From: Flavobacterium taihuense
GTDB lineage: Bacteria > Bacteroidota > Bacteroidia > Flavobacteriales > Flavobacteriaceae
Assembly: GCF_019351435.1 (NCBI RefSeq)
Contig: NZ_JAHWYN010000004.1
Span: 1 to 51,311 of the forward strand
Length of the DNA stretch: 51,311 nt
Reading direction: 5' to 3'
Part shown: positions 34,649 through 44,786 of the stretch, piece after piece
Position numbering within the stretch: the stretch's first letter is position 1
How the letters are laid out: each line of letters opens with the position of its first letter
The notes under the pieces: generated by a model
The model's database searches: none
Told to the model about the DNA's origin: nothing
Seen by the model: only the letters and a program-made list of their open reading frames with translations
Made by a program: the position numbers and the translations under genes

Positions 34649-37600
34649 ATGGAATTAGTAAAACCGTATGTCCCTGTTAATAAAGTAAGAATTGTAACTG
34701 CCGCATCACTTTTTGATGGTCACGATGCAGCGATTAACATAATGAGAAGGATTATTCAGTCCACAGGAGTTGAGGTAATTCATTTGGGACATGATAGAAG
34801 TGTAGAGGAAGTGGTCAATACCGCCATTCAAGAAGACGCCAATGCCATTGCTATGACTTCCTATCAAGGCGGACATAACGAGTACTTTAAATATATGTAT
34901 GATTTGCTTCAAGAAAAAGGAGCGGGTCATATCAAGATTTTCGGTGGAGGTGGAGGAGTAATCCTGCCCTCGGAAATAGCCGAATTGCAAGCTTACGGAA
35001 TCACCAGAATTTATGCGCCAGATGATGGACGTGCGATGGGATTGCAAGGAATGATCAATGATTTGGTGCAGCAATCTGATTTTCCTATCGGAGATAAGTT
35101 AACGAATGAACTGGATTTAATAGAAAATAAAACACCTACTGCTATTGCTCGTTTAATTTCGGCTGCCGAGAATTTTCCGGAAATAGCAAAACCGTTTTTT
35201 GATAAAATTCATTCCAAAAATGAAACTTCCAAGATTCCGGTACTTGGAATCACAGGAACAGGTGGTGCAGGAAAATCATCATTGGTAGATGAATTAGTAC
35301 GTCGTTTTTTAATCGATTTTCCTGAAAAAACTATCGGATTAATTTCTGTCGATCCTTCGAAAAGAAAAACGGGTGGAGCATTACTTGGAGATAGAATTCG
35401 TATGAATGCAATCAACAACTCCAGAGTTTATATGCGTTCGTTGGCAACCCGCCAATCCAATTTAGCACTTTCAAAATACGTAGCCGAAGCCATTCAGGTT
35501 TTAAAAGCTGCAAAATATGATATCATCATCCTTGAGACTTCAGGTATTGGTCAATCCGATACGGAGATTATGGATCACTCCGATGTTTCTTTATATGTAA
35601 TGACACCTGAATTTGGTGCTGCAACCCAGTTGGAAAAAATCGATATGCTTGATTTTGCTGATTTGGTAGCCTTAAACAAATTTGACAAACGCGGTGCTTT
35701 GGATGCTATTCGCGACGTAAAAAAACAATACCAACGCAATCATAATTTGTGGGAGGTAAACCCTGATGAAATGCCAGTTTATGGAACAATTGCTTCTCAG
35801 TTCAATGATCCAGGGATGAATACGTTGTACAAATCCATAATGGATAAAATCGTGGAGAAAACCGATTCTGATTTGAAATCGACTTTCCAAATCACCCGTG
35901 AAATGAGCGAGAAGATTTATGTTATTCCACCACACAGAACGCGTTATTTGTCAGAGATTGCCGAAAGTAACAGAAAATATGATACTAAGGCGTTGAGCCA
36001 AGAACAAGTGGCCCAAAAATTATACGGTATATTCAAAACCATAGAAAGTGTTTCCGGAAAAATTCCCGTAATCAATAAAGCTGGAATTGATGAAGAATCA
36101 GTATTGCCGAACGCTTTAGAATCCGAAAAACCGGGTGGAGCAGAGAATAAAATCTTTTTAAATCTTTTACTGAATCAATTTGATAAAGTAAAAATGGATT
36201 TAGATCCGCACAATTGGAAAATGATTCTGACTTGGGATGAGAAAGTCAATAAATACAAAGATCCTGTGTATACTTTTAAAGTACGTCATAAAGAAATAAA
36301 AATGGCTACGCATACAGAGTCCCTTTCGCACTCGCAAATTCCAAAAATAGCATTACCAAAGTACCAAGCTTGGGGTGATATTTTGCGTTGGTGTTTGCAG
36401 GAGAATGTTCCTGGTGAATTTCCTTTTACCGCAGGATTGTATCCGTTTAAAAGAGAGGGCGAAGATCCGTCACGTATGTTTGCAGGTGAAGGTGGACCAG
36501 AGAGAACCAACAAACGTTTTCATTATGTGAGTGCCGGACTGCCAGCCAAAAGGCTTTCTACTGCTTTTGATAGTGTGACTTTATACGGAAATGATCCGCA
36601 CATTCGTCCTGATATTTATGGAAAAATTGGAAATGCCGGGGTTTCTATCTGTTGTTTGGATGATGCCAAAAAATTATACTCCGGTTTTGATTTGGTGCAT
36701 GCCATGACATCGGTGAGTATGACTATTAATGGGCCAGCACCTATGCTGCTTGGGTTCTTTATGAATGCCGCTATCGATCAGCAATGCGAAATTTATATAA
36801 AAGAAAATAATCTTGAAGCCGAAGTTGCCGATAAGATTAACGAAATCTACAAACAAAAAGGAGTAGAACGCCCACATTATCAAGGCGATTTACCCGAAGG
36901 AAATAATGGTTTGGGATTATTCCTTTTGGGAGTAACTGGAGATCAGGTATTGCCTTTGGAAGTGTATAATGAAATTAAAGAAAAAACACTTGCGCAAGTT
37001 CGCGGAACAGTTCAAGCTGATATCCTAAAGGAAGATCAAGCCCAAAATACCTGCATTTTTTCGACTGAATTTGCGTTGCGATTGATGGGTGACGTTCAGG
37101 AATATTTTATTGCAAAGAACGTTAGAAATTTTTATTCCGTTTCTATTTCGGGATACCACATTGCAGAGGCTGGGGCTAATCCGATTACGCAATTGGCTTT
37201 TACGCTTTCAAACGGTTTTACTTACGTGGAATATTATTTGAGCCGTGGAATGGACATCAACGATTTTGGACCAAATTTATCGTTCTTTTTCTCGAATGGT
37301 GTCGATCCAGAATATGCTGTAATTGGTCGTGTCGCACGTAAAATTTGGGCGAAAGCCATGAAAATTAAATACGGAGCCAATGAAAGAGCTCAAATGTTGA
37401 AATACCATATTCAAACTTCGGGACGTTCATTGCACGCACAGGAAATTGATTTTAATGATATTCGTACGACTTTGCAAGCTTTGTATGCGATTTATGATAA
37501 CTGTAATTCCTTGCATACCAATGCTTATGATGAAGCGATTACAACTCCTACGGAAGAATCTGTTCGTAGAGCAATGGCAATTCAGTTGATTATCAATAAA

Positions 37601-38101
37601 GAATTAGGTCTGGCCAAAAATGAAAACCCTATTCAAGGTTCATTCATCATTGAAGAATTAACAGACTTGGTTGAAGCTGCCGTTTTACAGGAATTTGACC
37701 GAATCACAGAACGTGGAGGTGTGCTTGGAGCTATGGAAACGATGTATCAACGTTCTAAAATTCAAGAAGAAAGTTTGTATTATGAAACCTTGAAACATAC
37801 AGGAGAATTCCCAATTGTAGGGGTAAATACATTCTTGAGTTCCAAAGGTTCTCCAACGGTAATTCCGGCCGAAGTAATTCGTGCCACTGAAGAAGAAAAA
37901 CAATATCAAATTACGATGTTGGATAATTTACATCAGTGTCATGAGGTTCTGGTTAAAGAACATTTGAATACACTACAAGAAGCTGCTATCAAAGGTGAAA
38001 ACCTATTTGGACATTTGATGGAAGCGACAAAAGTTTGTTCGTTGGGACAAATCACCGAAGCTTTGTTTGAAGTGGGAGGTCAGTATAGAAGAAATATGTA
38101 A
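34649..38101 (+). CDS. Fused IcmF-type acyl-CoA mutase (B12 domain, G-protein chaperone, mutase)
   Basis: This 1,150-residue protein has three parts in the IcmF order. Residues 12-140 are a cobalamin-binding domain ([14 protein letters not shown] with the Co-ligating His, [19 protein letters not shown]). Residues 195-420 are a MeaB-like GTPase (Walker [49 protein letters not shown]). Residues 560-1150 are the mutase TIM barrel ([36 protein letters not shown]). In [12 protein letters not shown] the Gln replaces the Arg that methylmalonyl-CoA mutase uses for the substrate carboxylate, so isobutyryl-/butyryl-CoA type interconversion is the likelier reaction. It has a terminator of its own. Confidence 0.9.
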   Translation: MELVKPYVPVNKVRIVTAASLFDGHDAAINIMRRIIQSTGVEVIHLGHDRSVEEVVNTAIQEDANAIAMTSYQGGHNEYFKYMYDLLQEKGAGHIKIFGGGGGVILPSEIAELQAYGITRIYAPDDGRAMGLQGMINDLVQQSDFPIGDKLTNELDLIENKTPTAIARLISAAENFPEIAKPFFDKIHSKNETSKIPVLGITGTGGAGKSSLVDELVRRFLIDFPEKTIGLISVDPSKRKTGGALLGDRIRMNAINNSRVYMRSLATRQSNLALSKYVAEAIQVLKAAKYDIIILETSGIGQSDTEIMDHSDVSLYVMTPEFGAATQLEKIDMLDFADLVALNKFDKRGALDAIRDVKKQYQRNHNLWEVNPDEMPVYGTIASQFNDPGMNTLYKSIMDKIVEKTDSDLKSTFQITREMSEKIYVIPPHRTRYLSEIAESNRKYDTKALSQEQVAQKLYGIFKTIESVSGKIPVINKAGIDEESVLPNALESEKPGGAENKIFLNLLLNQFDKVKMDLDPHNWKMILTWDEKVNKYKDPVYTFKVRHKEIKMATHTESLSHSQIPKIALPKYQAWGDILRWCLQENVPGEFPFTAGLYPFKREGEDPSRMFAGEGGPERTNKRFHYVSAGLPAKRLSTAFDSVTLYGNDPHIRPDIYGKIGNAGVSICCLDDAKKLYSGFDLVHAMTSVSMTINGPAPMLLGFFMNAAIDQQCEIYIKENNLEAEVADKINEIYKQKGVERPHYQGDLPEGNNGLGLFLLGVTGDQVLPLEVYNEIKEKTLAQVRGTVQADILKEDQAQNTCIFSTEFALRLMGDVQEYFIAKNVRNFYSVSISGYHIAEAGANPITQLAFTLSNGFTYVEYYLSRGMDINDFGPNLSFFFSNGVDPEYAVIGRVARKIWAKAMKIKYGANERAQMLKYHIQTSGRSLHAQEIDFNDIRTTLQALYAIYDNCNSLHTNAYDEAITTPTEESVRRAMAIQLIINKELGLAKNENPIQGSFIIEELTDLVEAAVLQEFDRITERGGVLGAMETMYQRSKIQEESLYYETLKHTGEFPIVGVNTFLSSKGSPTVIPAEVIRATEEEKQYQITMLDNLHQCHEVLVKEHLNTLQEAAIKGENLFGHLMEATKVCSLGQITEALFEVGGQYRRNM

Positions 38102-38138
38102 AGAAAGCAGTTCTGTTTTTGATTACAAATTAGTAGAA

Positions 38139-38165
38139 AGACCCTTTAAATAAAGGGTCTTTTTA
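38139..38165 (+). terminator. Terminator after the mutase gene
   Basis: AGACCCTTTA and TAAAGGGTCT pair perfectly around AA, followed by TTTTTATTT. Confidence 0.8.
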
Positions 38166-38192
38166 TTTATTTTATTTTTATAAATTAGTGTT

Positions 38193-39398
38193 ATGAAAAA
38201 TACCTTTTGTTACCTTTTTATACTTCTCATTAGTATTTATAGTTATTCTCAAGAAAAACAGTCACTGCCAAAAGGAGTGATTGTTGATTCGGTTAAAATA
38301 GCAAATACTGATAATGAATCTTATGCCGTTTATTTGCCAAAGCAATATAAGAGAGAGGTGCCTTCTGCGATTGTATTTATTTTTGATCCCGGAGGAAAAG
38401 GGAAAGTGGGAATTGAGCCTTTTGTTTTGGCTGCTGAAACCTATAAATATATTTTGGTATGTTCTAATAATTCAAAAAATGGACCAACTGATGTGAATTT
38501 AGAAATCGCAAATCGTCTGTTTGAAAGTGTGTCAACGGAATATAATTTAAATCCTTCGGAGCTTTATATTTCTGGCTTTTCAGGAGGAGCAAGATTAGCG
38601 GGCAGTATGGCTGTTTCTTCGGTTGCTTTTCAGGGCGTAATTGCTTGTGGAGCTTCTTTTAATGCGATAGATAAGTTCGCTTTGCAAGATGCTAGTTTTT
38701 CATACGTGGGAATGGTAGGAGATACCGATATGAATTATCAAGAAATGATCCAAAATGAAGAATGGTTGAATAAAATGATGGTAAAAAACACTTTGTTTGT
38801 TAGTCATCAAGGTCATACTTGGCCATCACAAAAAGAAATGCTTCGTGCTTTTGATTGGTTGGAAATACAAGCTTTTAAAAATAGCATTAGAAAATCCAAC
38901 GCAACCACTATTAAAAAAATCTATGATGAGAATTTGAAAATAGCCGATAGCTTAAAAGGAAAGAATGAAATGATTGCGGCAATTGCGGAGTATGATAGAT
39001 GCAATGCTATTTATGACAATAAAGAGGGAAAAATAAAAACGACTATTGAGGCAATAAAAAAATCTAAGGGATATAATGTTCAAATTACAAAAAGAGATGA
39101 AATATCAGTTTTGGAAAATGAAATGAACAATTTAATTTTAGATCAATTTGAAAAAGAATTGAAAGTTGCCAAAAGCGAGGGTAATTTTAAATTCTGGAAA
39201 ACAGAATTAAAAAAACTCGAAGACAGAAAGGCAAAAAGCAAAGATATTGCAATTAAAAATATGGTTGATAGAATACAATTTATGACCAAAGCATTGGTTT
39301 ATGAAACAGCACAAGAAAGTAAAAGAAATTTTCAAAATGACAAATTACTTTATTGTAAAGAATTGGAAAAAGTGATTCAAGTCTATGGTAAAATGTAA
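38193..39398 (+). CDS. Secreted alpha/beta hydrolase with a helical C-terminal region
   Basis: This 401-residue protein has a signal peptide ending IYSYSQ near residue 19. The N-terminal 230 residues have an esterase-like fold: SYAVYLPKQYKREVPSAIVFIFDPGGKGKVG, and the nucleophile Ser in LYISGFSGGARLAGSMA, with the likely Asp in MVGDTDMNY and His in SHQGHTWPSQ. The last 150 residues are charged, helical and rich in Lys and Glu (KSNATTIKKIYDENLKIADSLKGKNEM and further), like a TPR or coiled coil. The combination is common in Bacteroidota periplasmic proteins, but the substrate is unknown. Confidence 0.75.
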   Translation: MKNTFCYLFILLISIYSYSQEKQSLPKGVIVDSVKIANTDNESYAVYLPKQYKREVPSAIVFIFDPGGKGKVGIEPFVLAAETYKYILVCSNNSKNGPTDVNLEIANRLFESVSTEYNLNPSELYISGFSGGARLAGSMAVSSVAFQGVIACGASFNAIDKFALQDASFSYVGMVGDTDMNYQEMIQNEEWLNKMMVKNTLFVSHQGHTWPSQKEMLRAFDWLEIQAFKNSIRKSNATTIKKIYDENLKIADSLKGKNEMIAAIAEYDRCNAIYDNKEGKIKTTIEAIKKSKGYNVQITKRDEISVLENEMNNLILDQFEKELKVAKSEGNFKFWKTELKKLEDRKAKSKDIAIKNMVDRIQFMTKALVYETAQESKRNFQNDKLLYCKELEKVIQVYGKM

Positions 39399-39430
39399 TA
39401 GTTTTATAAGTCAAGTCAGTACAAGACAAA

Positions 39431-39457
39431 AAAGCAGCTCCTTTATGAAGCTGCTTT
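39431..39457. terminator. Bidirectional terminator
   Basis: AAAGCAGCT and AGCTGCTTT pair around CCTTTATGA between two convergent genes. Confidence 0.65.
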
Positions 39458-39504
39458 CTAATAACTATTAATTTTCTTGAATTAGTAAGTTGAAAATACC
39501 TTAA

Positions 39505-39906
39505 TTAGTTAGTAACGATATTTTGATCTTTCATTTTTAGATCCGTTTTTTGTACTTCAGCAATTGATTTTCTAGATAATGTTGAAACTTCATTTGCAAT
39601 AATAATTTGGTGAGTAACTTTTTTTGAATTCGTTTCTACTTCCAAAAAGTAAACACCATCAGGGAATTCTTCAAGGCTGTATGTTTTTGAAATCCCTTCT
39701 TTCCCAGATGCCACTTCAGAATAGATCACATTATGGAATTTGTCCGTGATAGTTACATTCGCTTTTTTAATTTCATTTACTGAAAAACTAATTTGTTTGC
39801 CATTTCCTTTTGATACATTTAGTAAAAAATCACCATTGATTGCGTAAGTGCTTACTGAAGACATCGCTACTAATACTACTAGACTAAGTTTTAAGATCGT
39901 TTTCAT
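39505..39906 (-). CDS. Small secreted Ig-like protein
   Basis: This 133-residue protein has a signal peptide (MKTILKLSLVVLVAMSSVSTYA). The rest is a single beta-sandwich like DUF3244 or T9SS-terminal folds: ISFSVNEIKKANVTITDKFHNVIYSE, YSLEEFPDGVYFLEVETNSKKVTHQIII. The last 25 residues are polar and may be disordered. The pattern of F-P-D-G-V-Y-F-L-E-V is that of the final strands in T9SS sorting domains, but here nothing precedes it, so it is a stand-alone domain. The role is unknown. Confidence 0.7.
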   Translation of the reverse strand: MKTILKLSLVVLVAMSSVSTYAINGDFLLNVSKGNGKQISFSVNEIKKANVTITDKFHNVIYSEVASGKEGISKTYSLEEFPDGVYFLEVETNSKKVTHQIIIANEVSTLSRKSIAEVQKTDLKMKDQNIVTN

Positions 39907-40082
39907 ATATTTTGTTTTTAAATTTAATAATTAAAATTTCTGTTGCTAAAGTATAGCTATAGTTCAATTGATAACACAACTGAATTTTCCAGTTTGTATG
40001 TTATTTTGTCTTAACGAAAACGATGTATGTTAAATTTTGGTAATATAGAATTGTTTTTTGGTAAATTTGAGTAGTTTTTAAA

Positions 40083-40964
40083 ATGGGTCTAATGAAAAAA
40101 ATGAATCCTACGCTCGAAATTATTACTCCAACTTTTGGTAGCTCTTTCTCGTTTTCCAGGTATGTTGAGAATGCCAATTGTAAATCGGATCTTTGGCATT
40201 ATCATCCCGAAATTGAATTAGTTTTTGTCAATGGAGGTTCTGGTAAAAGACAAATAGGAAGTCATATATCCTATTATTCAGATGGTGATTTAGTTCTTAT
40301 AGGAAGTAATTTGCCTCATTGTGGATTTACAAACGAGGAAACAGGTAACAAAAATGAAACGGTGATCCAGATGCGACCGGATTTTTTGGGTAATGATTTT
40401 CTGGAAATTCCGGAGTTAAAAAATATTCAGCACCTTTTGCATAAAGCAAAAGGAGGAATTGCTTTTGGTTCTGAAACCAAGAAGATAATTGCTTGTAAAA
40501 TAGAAGAGATGGAAAATCAATCTACTTTTGACCGGTTATTGAGCATGATTAGTATTCTGAATACTTTGGAAACCAATAATGAATATACTATTTTGAATGC
40601 CGATGGTTTTTCATTGGAATTACAAGTTCAGGATAATGACAGAATCAATGTAGTCTTCAATTATGTAAAAGACCATTTTCAGGAGCCTATTCAACTTGAT
40701 ACTGTTTCGAGTATGGTGAGCATGACAACACCTTCATTTTGTAGGTATTTCAAAAAAATAACCAATAAAACATTTACCACTTTTGTAAATGATTATCGTT
40801 TGGTTCACGCTTCAAAACTCTTGTCGGAGAATACCAAAAGCATTACCGAAATCTGTTATGAAAGCGGTTTTAATAATTTTAGTCATTTTAATAAAACATT
40901 TAAAGCGTTTACCGGAAAAAGCGCTTCACAATACAGGCAGGAATTAAAGTCTTTTATGGAGTAA
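40083..40964 (+). CDS. AraC-family transcriptional regulator with cupin sensor
   Basis: This 293-residue protein starts at ATG 40083; a later Met at residue 7 is also possible. Residues 15-160 form a cupin (LWHYHPEIELVFVNGGSGKRQIGSHISYYSDGDLVLIGSNLPHC). Residues 190-290 hold the two helix-turn-helix units (DTVSSMVSMTTPSFCRYFKKITNKTFTTFVNDYRLVHASKLL, then SITEICYESGFNNFSHFNKTFKAFTGKSASQYR). The H-Y-H-P-E-x-E-L signature suggests a sugar or organic ligand, as in many AraC-type carbohydrate regulators. No catabolic cluster adjoins it; the nearest downstream gene is a secreted esterase on the same strand. Confidence 0.92.
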   Translation: MGLMKKMNPTLEIITPTFGSSFSFSRYVENANCKSDLWHYHPEIELVFVNGGSGKRQIGSHISYYSDGDLVLIGSNLPHCGFTNEETGNKNETVIQMRPDFLGNDFLEIPELKNIQHLLHKAKGGIAFGSETKKIIACKIEEMENQSTFDRLLSMISILNTLETNNEYTILNADGFSLELQVQDNDRINVVFNYVKDHFQEPIQLDTVSSMVSMTTPSFCRYFKKITNKTFTTFVNDYRLVHASKLLSENTKSITEICYESGFNNFSHFNKTFKAFTGKSASQYRQELKSFME

Positions 40965-41119
40965 TTTGTTCATTTTGATATTACAAAAACAAATCAATTT
41001 TAAAGTAAGCAGCTGTAAATAAAAGGATTGTTTTTTTGTATTGGAATCAATTAGTTATCGTTTTCTGTATTTATTTTTGGAAATTGTATATTTACATTTC
41101 ATCAAAACAAATAAATAAC

Positions 41120-41986
41120 ATGAAAAAAATATTAATAGTATGTATTGCATTTTTATTTGGTAATACCATATTGTCTTTTGCATCAACAGTTGATACTTTG
41201 CAAATCCCTAGTGTTGCTATGAGTAAAACCTACAAAGCTGCTGTGGTTTTGCCTAATTCTTATGCAAAAGGGAAAGCGGTTTATCCAGTGCTTTATCTTT
41301 TACATGGCGCTTACGGTCATTTTTCGGATTGGTTGTCAAGTACTCCCAATAAAAATACAGTTAAAAATTTAGCCGATCAATATAATATTATTATAGTGAT
41401 GCCGGAAGGAGAGACTTTTAGTTTTTATCTTAACAGTCCGGTAAATAAAGGCAGTCAGTTTGAAACCTATATAGCTGAAGAAGTAATTCAAAAGATTGAC
41501 AAAACGTATCGAACGGTAAATGATAAAAAGGGTCGTGTCATTGCAGGGCTTTCTATGGGCGGGCATGGAGCTTTGTCTCTGTCGGCCAAACATCCCGAAT
41601 TATTTTGTGCAGCAGGAAGTATGAGTGGAGCTGTAGATATGGGAACAATGTTAGGAAGGGAGCCAAATGATCAAGTTATAAAATTAATGCAGCCTGTTTT
41701 TGGTGACCAAAGCAATAATCCTGATTTATACGCACAAAATGCTGTACTAGGGATGGTTGATAAAATTAAAGCCAATAAACTACCATTAATTATAGATTGC
41801 GGGGTTGATGATTTTCTTATTGAACTGAATAGGGAATTGCATAGAAGATTAGTTTATGCTAAGGTTCCTCATGACTATACTGAACGTCCAGGGGCACATA
41901 CTTGGGAATATTGGGAAAATGCTTTACCCTATCAGGTTTTGTTTTTTAGTAAAATATTAAAAAATAATGGAGTTCTAGTTAATTAA
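41120..41986 (+). CDS. Secreted esterase (esterase D / feruloyl-esterase-like)
   Basis: I start at ATG 41120 (288 residues), which gives a signal peptide (MKKILIVCIAFLFGNTILSFAS); the frame upstream has no such feature. The fold is PVLYLLHGAYGHFSDW (oxyanion loop), IIIVMPEGETFSFYLNSP, and the nucleophile Ser in VIAGLSMGGHGALSLSAKHPELF. The acid is the Asp in IDCGVDDFL and the base the His in RPGAHTWEYW. Relatives include S-formylglutathione hydrolase, mycolyltransferase-like and xylan-esterase proteins; a secreted carbohydrate or lipid esterase is most likely. The 266 bases after it show nothing recognisable. Confidence 0.85.
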   Translation: MKKILIVCIAFLFGNTILSFASTVDTLQIPSVAMSKTYKAAVVLPNSYAKGKAVYPVLYLLHGAYGHFSDWLSSTPNKNTVKNLADQYNIIIVMPEGETFSFYLNSPVNKGSQFETYIAEEVIQKIDKTYRTVNDKKGRVIAGLSMGGHGALSLSAKHPELFCAAGSMSGAVDMGTMLGREPNDQVIKLMQPVFGDQSNNPDLYAQNAVLGMVDKIKANKLPLIIDCGVDDFLIELNRELHRRLVYAKVPHDYTERPGAHTWEYWENALPYQVLFFSKILKNNGVLVN

Positions 41987-42252
41987 ATAATTATTGAAAA
42001 TGAAGAAAGTGTTTTTTAGTCAGAGAAGCTTCTCGTGTATGAGTTTTCGTTTTTAAAGTGTTTATTTTTAATTGGATACAAATAATTGGGCTGGAGAAAG
42101 AATGAACTTTTAATAATGAATTTAGGTGTTTTTGTTTATTATTTTTTGTATAAACCAAAAACTTTTAAATTATTTTCAAGAATATTATAAAAAATATTTT
42201 TTTTTGGCTTGATTTTTGAAATACCTTTATAGAACTTTAAAACATAAAAAAA

Positions 42253-42780
42253 ATGAAAAAAATAATTACACTTTTGGCAGTTATAGGAATGTTTGGTTTT
42301 CAGAGCTGTGAAGGACCAGAAGGGCCTCCGGGAGTTCCTGGACAGGATGGAATAGGTGCAGCTGCATTTGACATTGTAAATCAAGATTTATTTAAGGAAA
42401 ATGATAACGTGTATTCTGTGTCTAATACTTTTTCAGATGAGGTTGGTAGTGATCTTCATGGCTCAGATATGGTTTTGATTTACAGAAAAAGTGGATCTAC
42501 TAATACAAATCTTCCTGTTTGGCAACTTATACCACGAAGTATTTATTTCCCTAATGGAGACGTGTTAGATTATGATTTTGACTTTACTGTAAAAGATTAT
42601 ATTATCACTGCTAATGGGAATTATGCTTTATTGAACAGACCTGATTATGTTTTAGGTCAGACATTTAGGGTTCTTATTGTTCCTAATGAATTGCTTTCTT
42701 CTATAAATAAAAATAATTACAATGAGGTAATTTCAGCTTTAAAAATAAATGAAAATGAAATTAATAAAATAGATTTGTAA
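42253..42780 (+). CDS. Lipoprotein with short collagen-like segment
   Basis: This 175-residue protein has a lipobox FQSC at residues 16-19. Immediately after the lipidated Cys comes EGPEGPPGVPGQDGIG, five Gly-x-y triplets as in bacterial collagen-like spacers. Residues 40-175 are probably a beta-sandwich (NVYSVSNTFS, DMVLIYRKSG, VWQLIPRSIYFPNGDVLDYDFDF, TFRVLIVPNELL). Such lipoproteins, with a Gly-Pro-rich stalk next to the membrane anchor, are common in Flavobacteria, but I know no function. A terminator follows. Confidence 0.75.
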   Translation: MKKIITLLAVIGMFGFQSCEGPEGPPGVPGQDGIGAAAFDIVNQDLFKENDNVYSVSNTFSDEVGSDLHGSDMVLIYRKSGSTNTNLPVWQLIPRSIYFPNGDVLDYDFDFTVKDYIITANGNYALLNRPDYVLGQTFRVLIVPNELLSSINKNNYNEVISALKINENEINKIDL

Positions 42781-42800
42781 GTATTTTTTAAATATTTATA

Positions 42801-42832
42801 AAAAAAAGGGAATCGTAAGATTCCCTTTTTTT
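42801..42832. terminator. Bidirectional terminator
   Basis: AAAAAAAGGGAATC and GATTCCCTTTTTTT pair exactly around GTAA between two convergent genes. Confidence 0.8.
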
Positions 42833-42853
42833 ATTTAGTGATTTCTAGGTTTA

Positions 42854-44539
42854 TTAATTTTTGATAATTTTTTTTCTGAATTTGTTAGATTTGTTTTCAA
42901 GTTCTAATATATAGATGCCTTTTGGTAGCGTTGAAATGTCTAGTCGTATTAATTCATTGTCAGATTGATTTGGGTCTTTCGAAATTACTATTTTTCCTGT
43001 TGTATCAATAACTTTTACTTGAAAAGAAGATATATTATCAATTCCATTTACAGTTATCATTGAAATGCCTGGATTTGGATACACTTTCAGAATGTTGTCA
43101 TTCACTTCGATTTTTTTATTTTTTTCATTACTGATTTTAGCTGTTTGATTACTGTAGTTTACACTTACTGAATTGCTGATATTATATAAATTTGTTCCAT
43201 AGTCTAAGGCTAGTCTTCTATATTTGATTATCCCTACATATGGTCGTCGGCCATTAGTAGATCGAATAGGTGTGTAATCTTTTCCAGTTGAATTTCCAGT
43301 TGAATTTCCATTTAAATTTCTAGTTGAAAAATCATTCCAGTCTATTCCATCCGGTGAGCTTTGCCATATATATGCAGTTGAACCAACTAAAATTGTACCA
43401 GTTATTGGATTTGGATTTGTGTTATAATATGCAGTTTGATCGCAACAAATGGTATTATTGATGTCTTTATTGTCTATTGGATATACTGTTATTTTATTGC
43501 TTGTGGAACATTTTCTGGAAATTGATTTGTCTGAAGGATTTTCCACGACTAATCTTCGGTATTCTATGCCTCTAGATTCTGATGGAGGAGTATAGTTCGC
43601 TTGGGTAGCTCCTGGTATATCATACCAACCATATAAGGCGAGTCCCTCATTAATGTTGTTCCACCATAGAGGATATATTGTTCTTTTTTGCCATTGATAA
43701 TTATTTAAAAGATTTGTGACAGTTCCAGTTGCAGTGTTGTGACTTTCAGATGCTTGATTTCCAATGATAGTTCCTGGATTTTGTCCTAAAGGGACATACA
43801 TGTTTTTACTGATTTCATTATTAACGTAAAGTCTAGAAAAATCGGATAAAAATTTAGAAACTGTTATGTTCATTTTTTGAGGTTCGAGTTTAATCGTTCC
43901 ATTTGTGAAAATTGTTCTTTGTCTGATAGTAACGGTGTTGTATAATATCCAGTCATTTCGCTCAGATAGTACAATATTGCCAGAGCTGTCTACCCAATCT
44001 TTGGATGCCGCATCATAGTAATTTACAAACCTTGGAAGCAAAGGGGTGCCTCCGTATGGAATAGTTTGTGTCGCATAATTAGGATCAGATGGAGGGGTAT
44101 TTATATTAGGAATTGTTTTTACAATTGGAATATTTACACTTTTATAAATTGTACCTGTGTCTGTTTTGTATTCCGAATATATATAACCTCCAGTTTCATC
44201 AAATTGTGCTGGATTTAATGTAATATTAAAAGTTCTTCCTGCAGAATTTCCTCCATTAAAAAGAAGATTTCCTCCCGAACCTCCATCTGCTGTAATTGGA
44301 GTAGAGATCTTATTTTTTTGATAATATATATTTATGGTTCCGTAATTGCTTTGAGGAACTGTAAAAAGTACTTCAGTGGCTAAAGAAATATTTGTAATTG
44401 CAGAGGGGTGTATATTTATCGGGTCTGAACTATTTACAGAAACATTGTTAACCACTAAAGAATTAATTGATACTGTTTGTCCAAAAGATTTTGGGTTGCA
44501 AAATAGAATGAATAATAGAATGAGCATAATTTTTTTCAT
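42854..44539 (-). CDS. Large secreted protein with T9SS sorting domain
   Basis: The start is placed at ATG 44539 (561 residues, MKKIMLILLFILFCNPKSFGQ, a signal peptide). The body is a beta-rich series of Ig-like modules in which SPDGIDW, QWKKRT-type segments and YRRL recur (YQWQKRTIYPLWWNN, RGIEYRRLVVENPSD, YIWQSSPDGIDWNDF, IIKYRRLALDYG). The end is a type A T9SS sorting domain: ILKVYPNPGISMITVNGIDNISSF and LPKGIYILELENKSNKFRKKIIK. It should be exported through T9SS to the surface. No catalytic motif was seen; an adhesin or structural role is a guess. Confidence 0.8.
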   Translation of the reverse strand: MKKIMLILLFILFCNPKSFGQTVSINSLVVNNVSVNSSDPINIHPSAITNISLATEVLFTVPQSNYGTINIYYQKNKISTPITADGGSGGNLLFNGGNSAGRTFNITLNPAQFDETGGYIYSEYKTDTGTIYKSVNIPIVKTIPNINTPPSDPNYATQTIPYGGTPLLPRFVNYYDAASKDWVDSSGNIVLSERNDWILYNTVTIRQRTIFTNGTIKLEPQKMNITVSKFLSDFSRLYVNNEISKNMYVPLGQNPGTIIGNQASESHNTATGTVTNLLNNYQWQKRTIYPLWWNNINEGLALYGWYDIPGATQANYTPPSESRGIEYRRLVVENPSDKSISRKCSTSNKITVYPIDNKDINNTICCDQTAYYNTNPNPITGTILVGSTAYIWQSSPDGIDWNDFSTRNLNGNSTGNSTGKDYTPIRSTNGRRPYVGIIKYRRLALDYGTNLYNISNSVSVNYSNQTAKISNEKNKKIEVNDNILKVYPNPGISMITVNGIDNISSFQVKVIDTTGKIVISKDPNQSDNELIRLDISTLPKGIYILELENKSNKFRKKIIKN

Positions 44540-44723
44540 GATGGAATTTTTATAATTAGGACACGAAATTACTAAAAAATATTGCACATATTTTATTTTG
44601 TAATAAAAAATCTATATTATAATGTAGTTTTTTTTCTATTTTTTGTAATAGAATTATTCTTGAGTTAATTTAAAAAACTATATAAAAAATAGTTGCGTTT
44701 GTATTTATTGTTTTAATTGGTAT

Positions 44724-44755
44724 AAAAAAAGGAAATCGATTGATTTCCTTTTTTT
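44724..44755. terminator. Strong hairpin terminator
   Basis: AAAAAAAGGAAATC and GATTTCCTTTTTTT pair exactly around GATT. It lies after the minus-strand TerC gene and ahead of the T9SS protein gene. Confidence 0.75.
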
Positions 44756-44786
44756 ATGCTTGCTCATTTTTGGTTATTAAAAGCTC

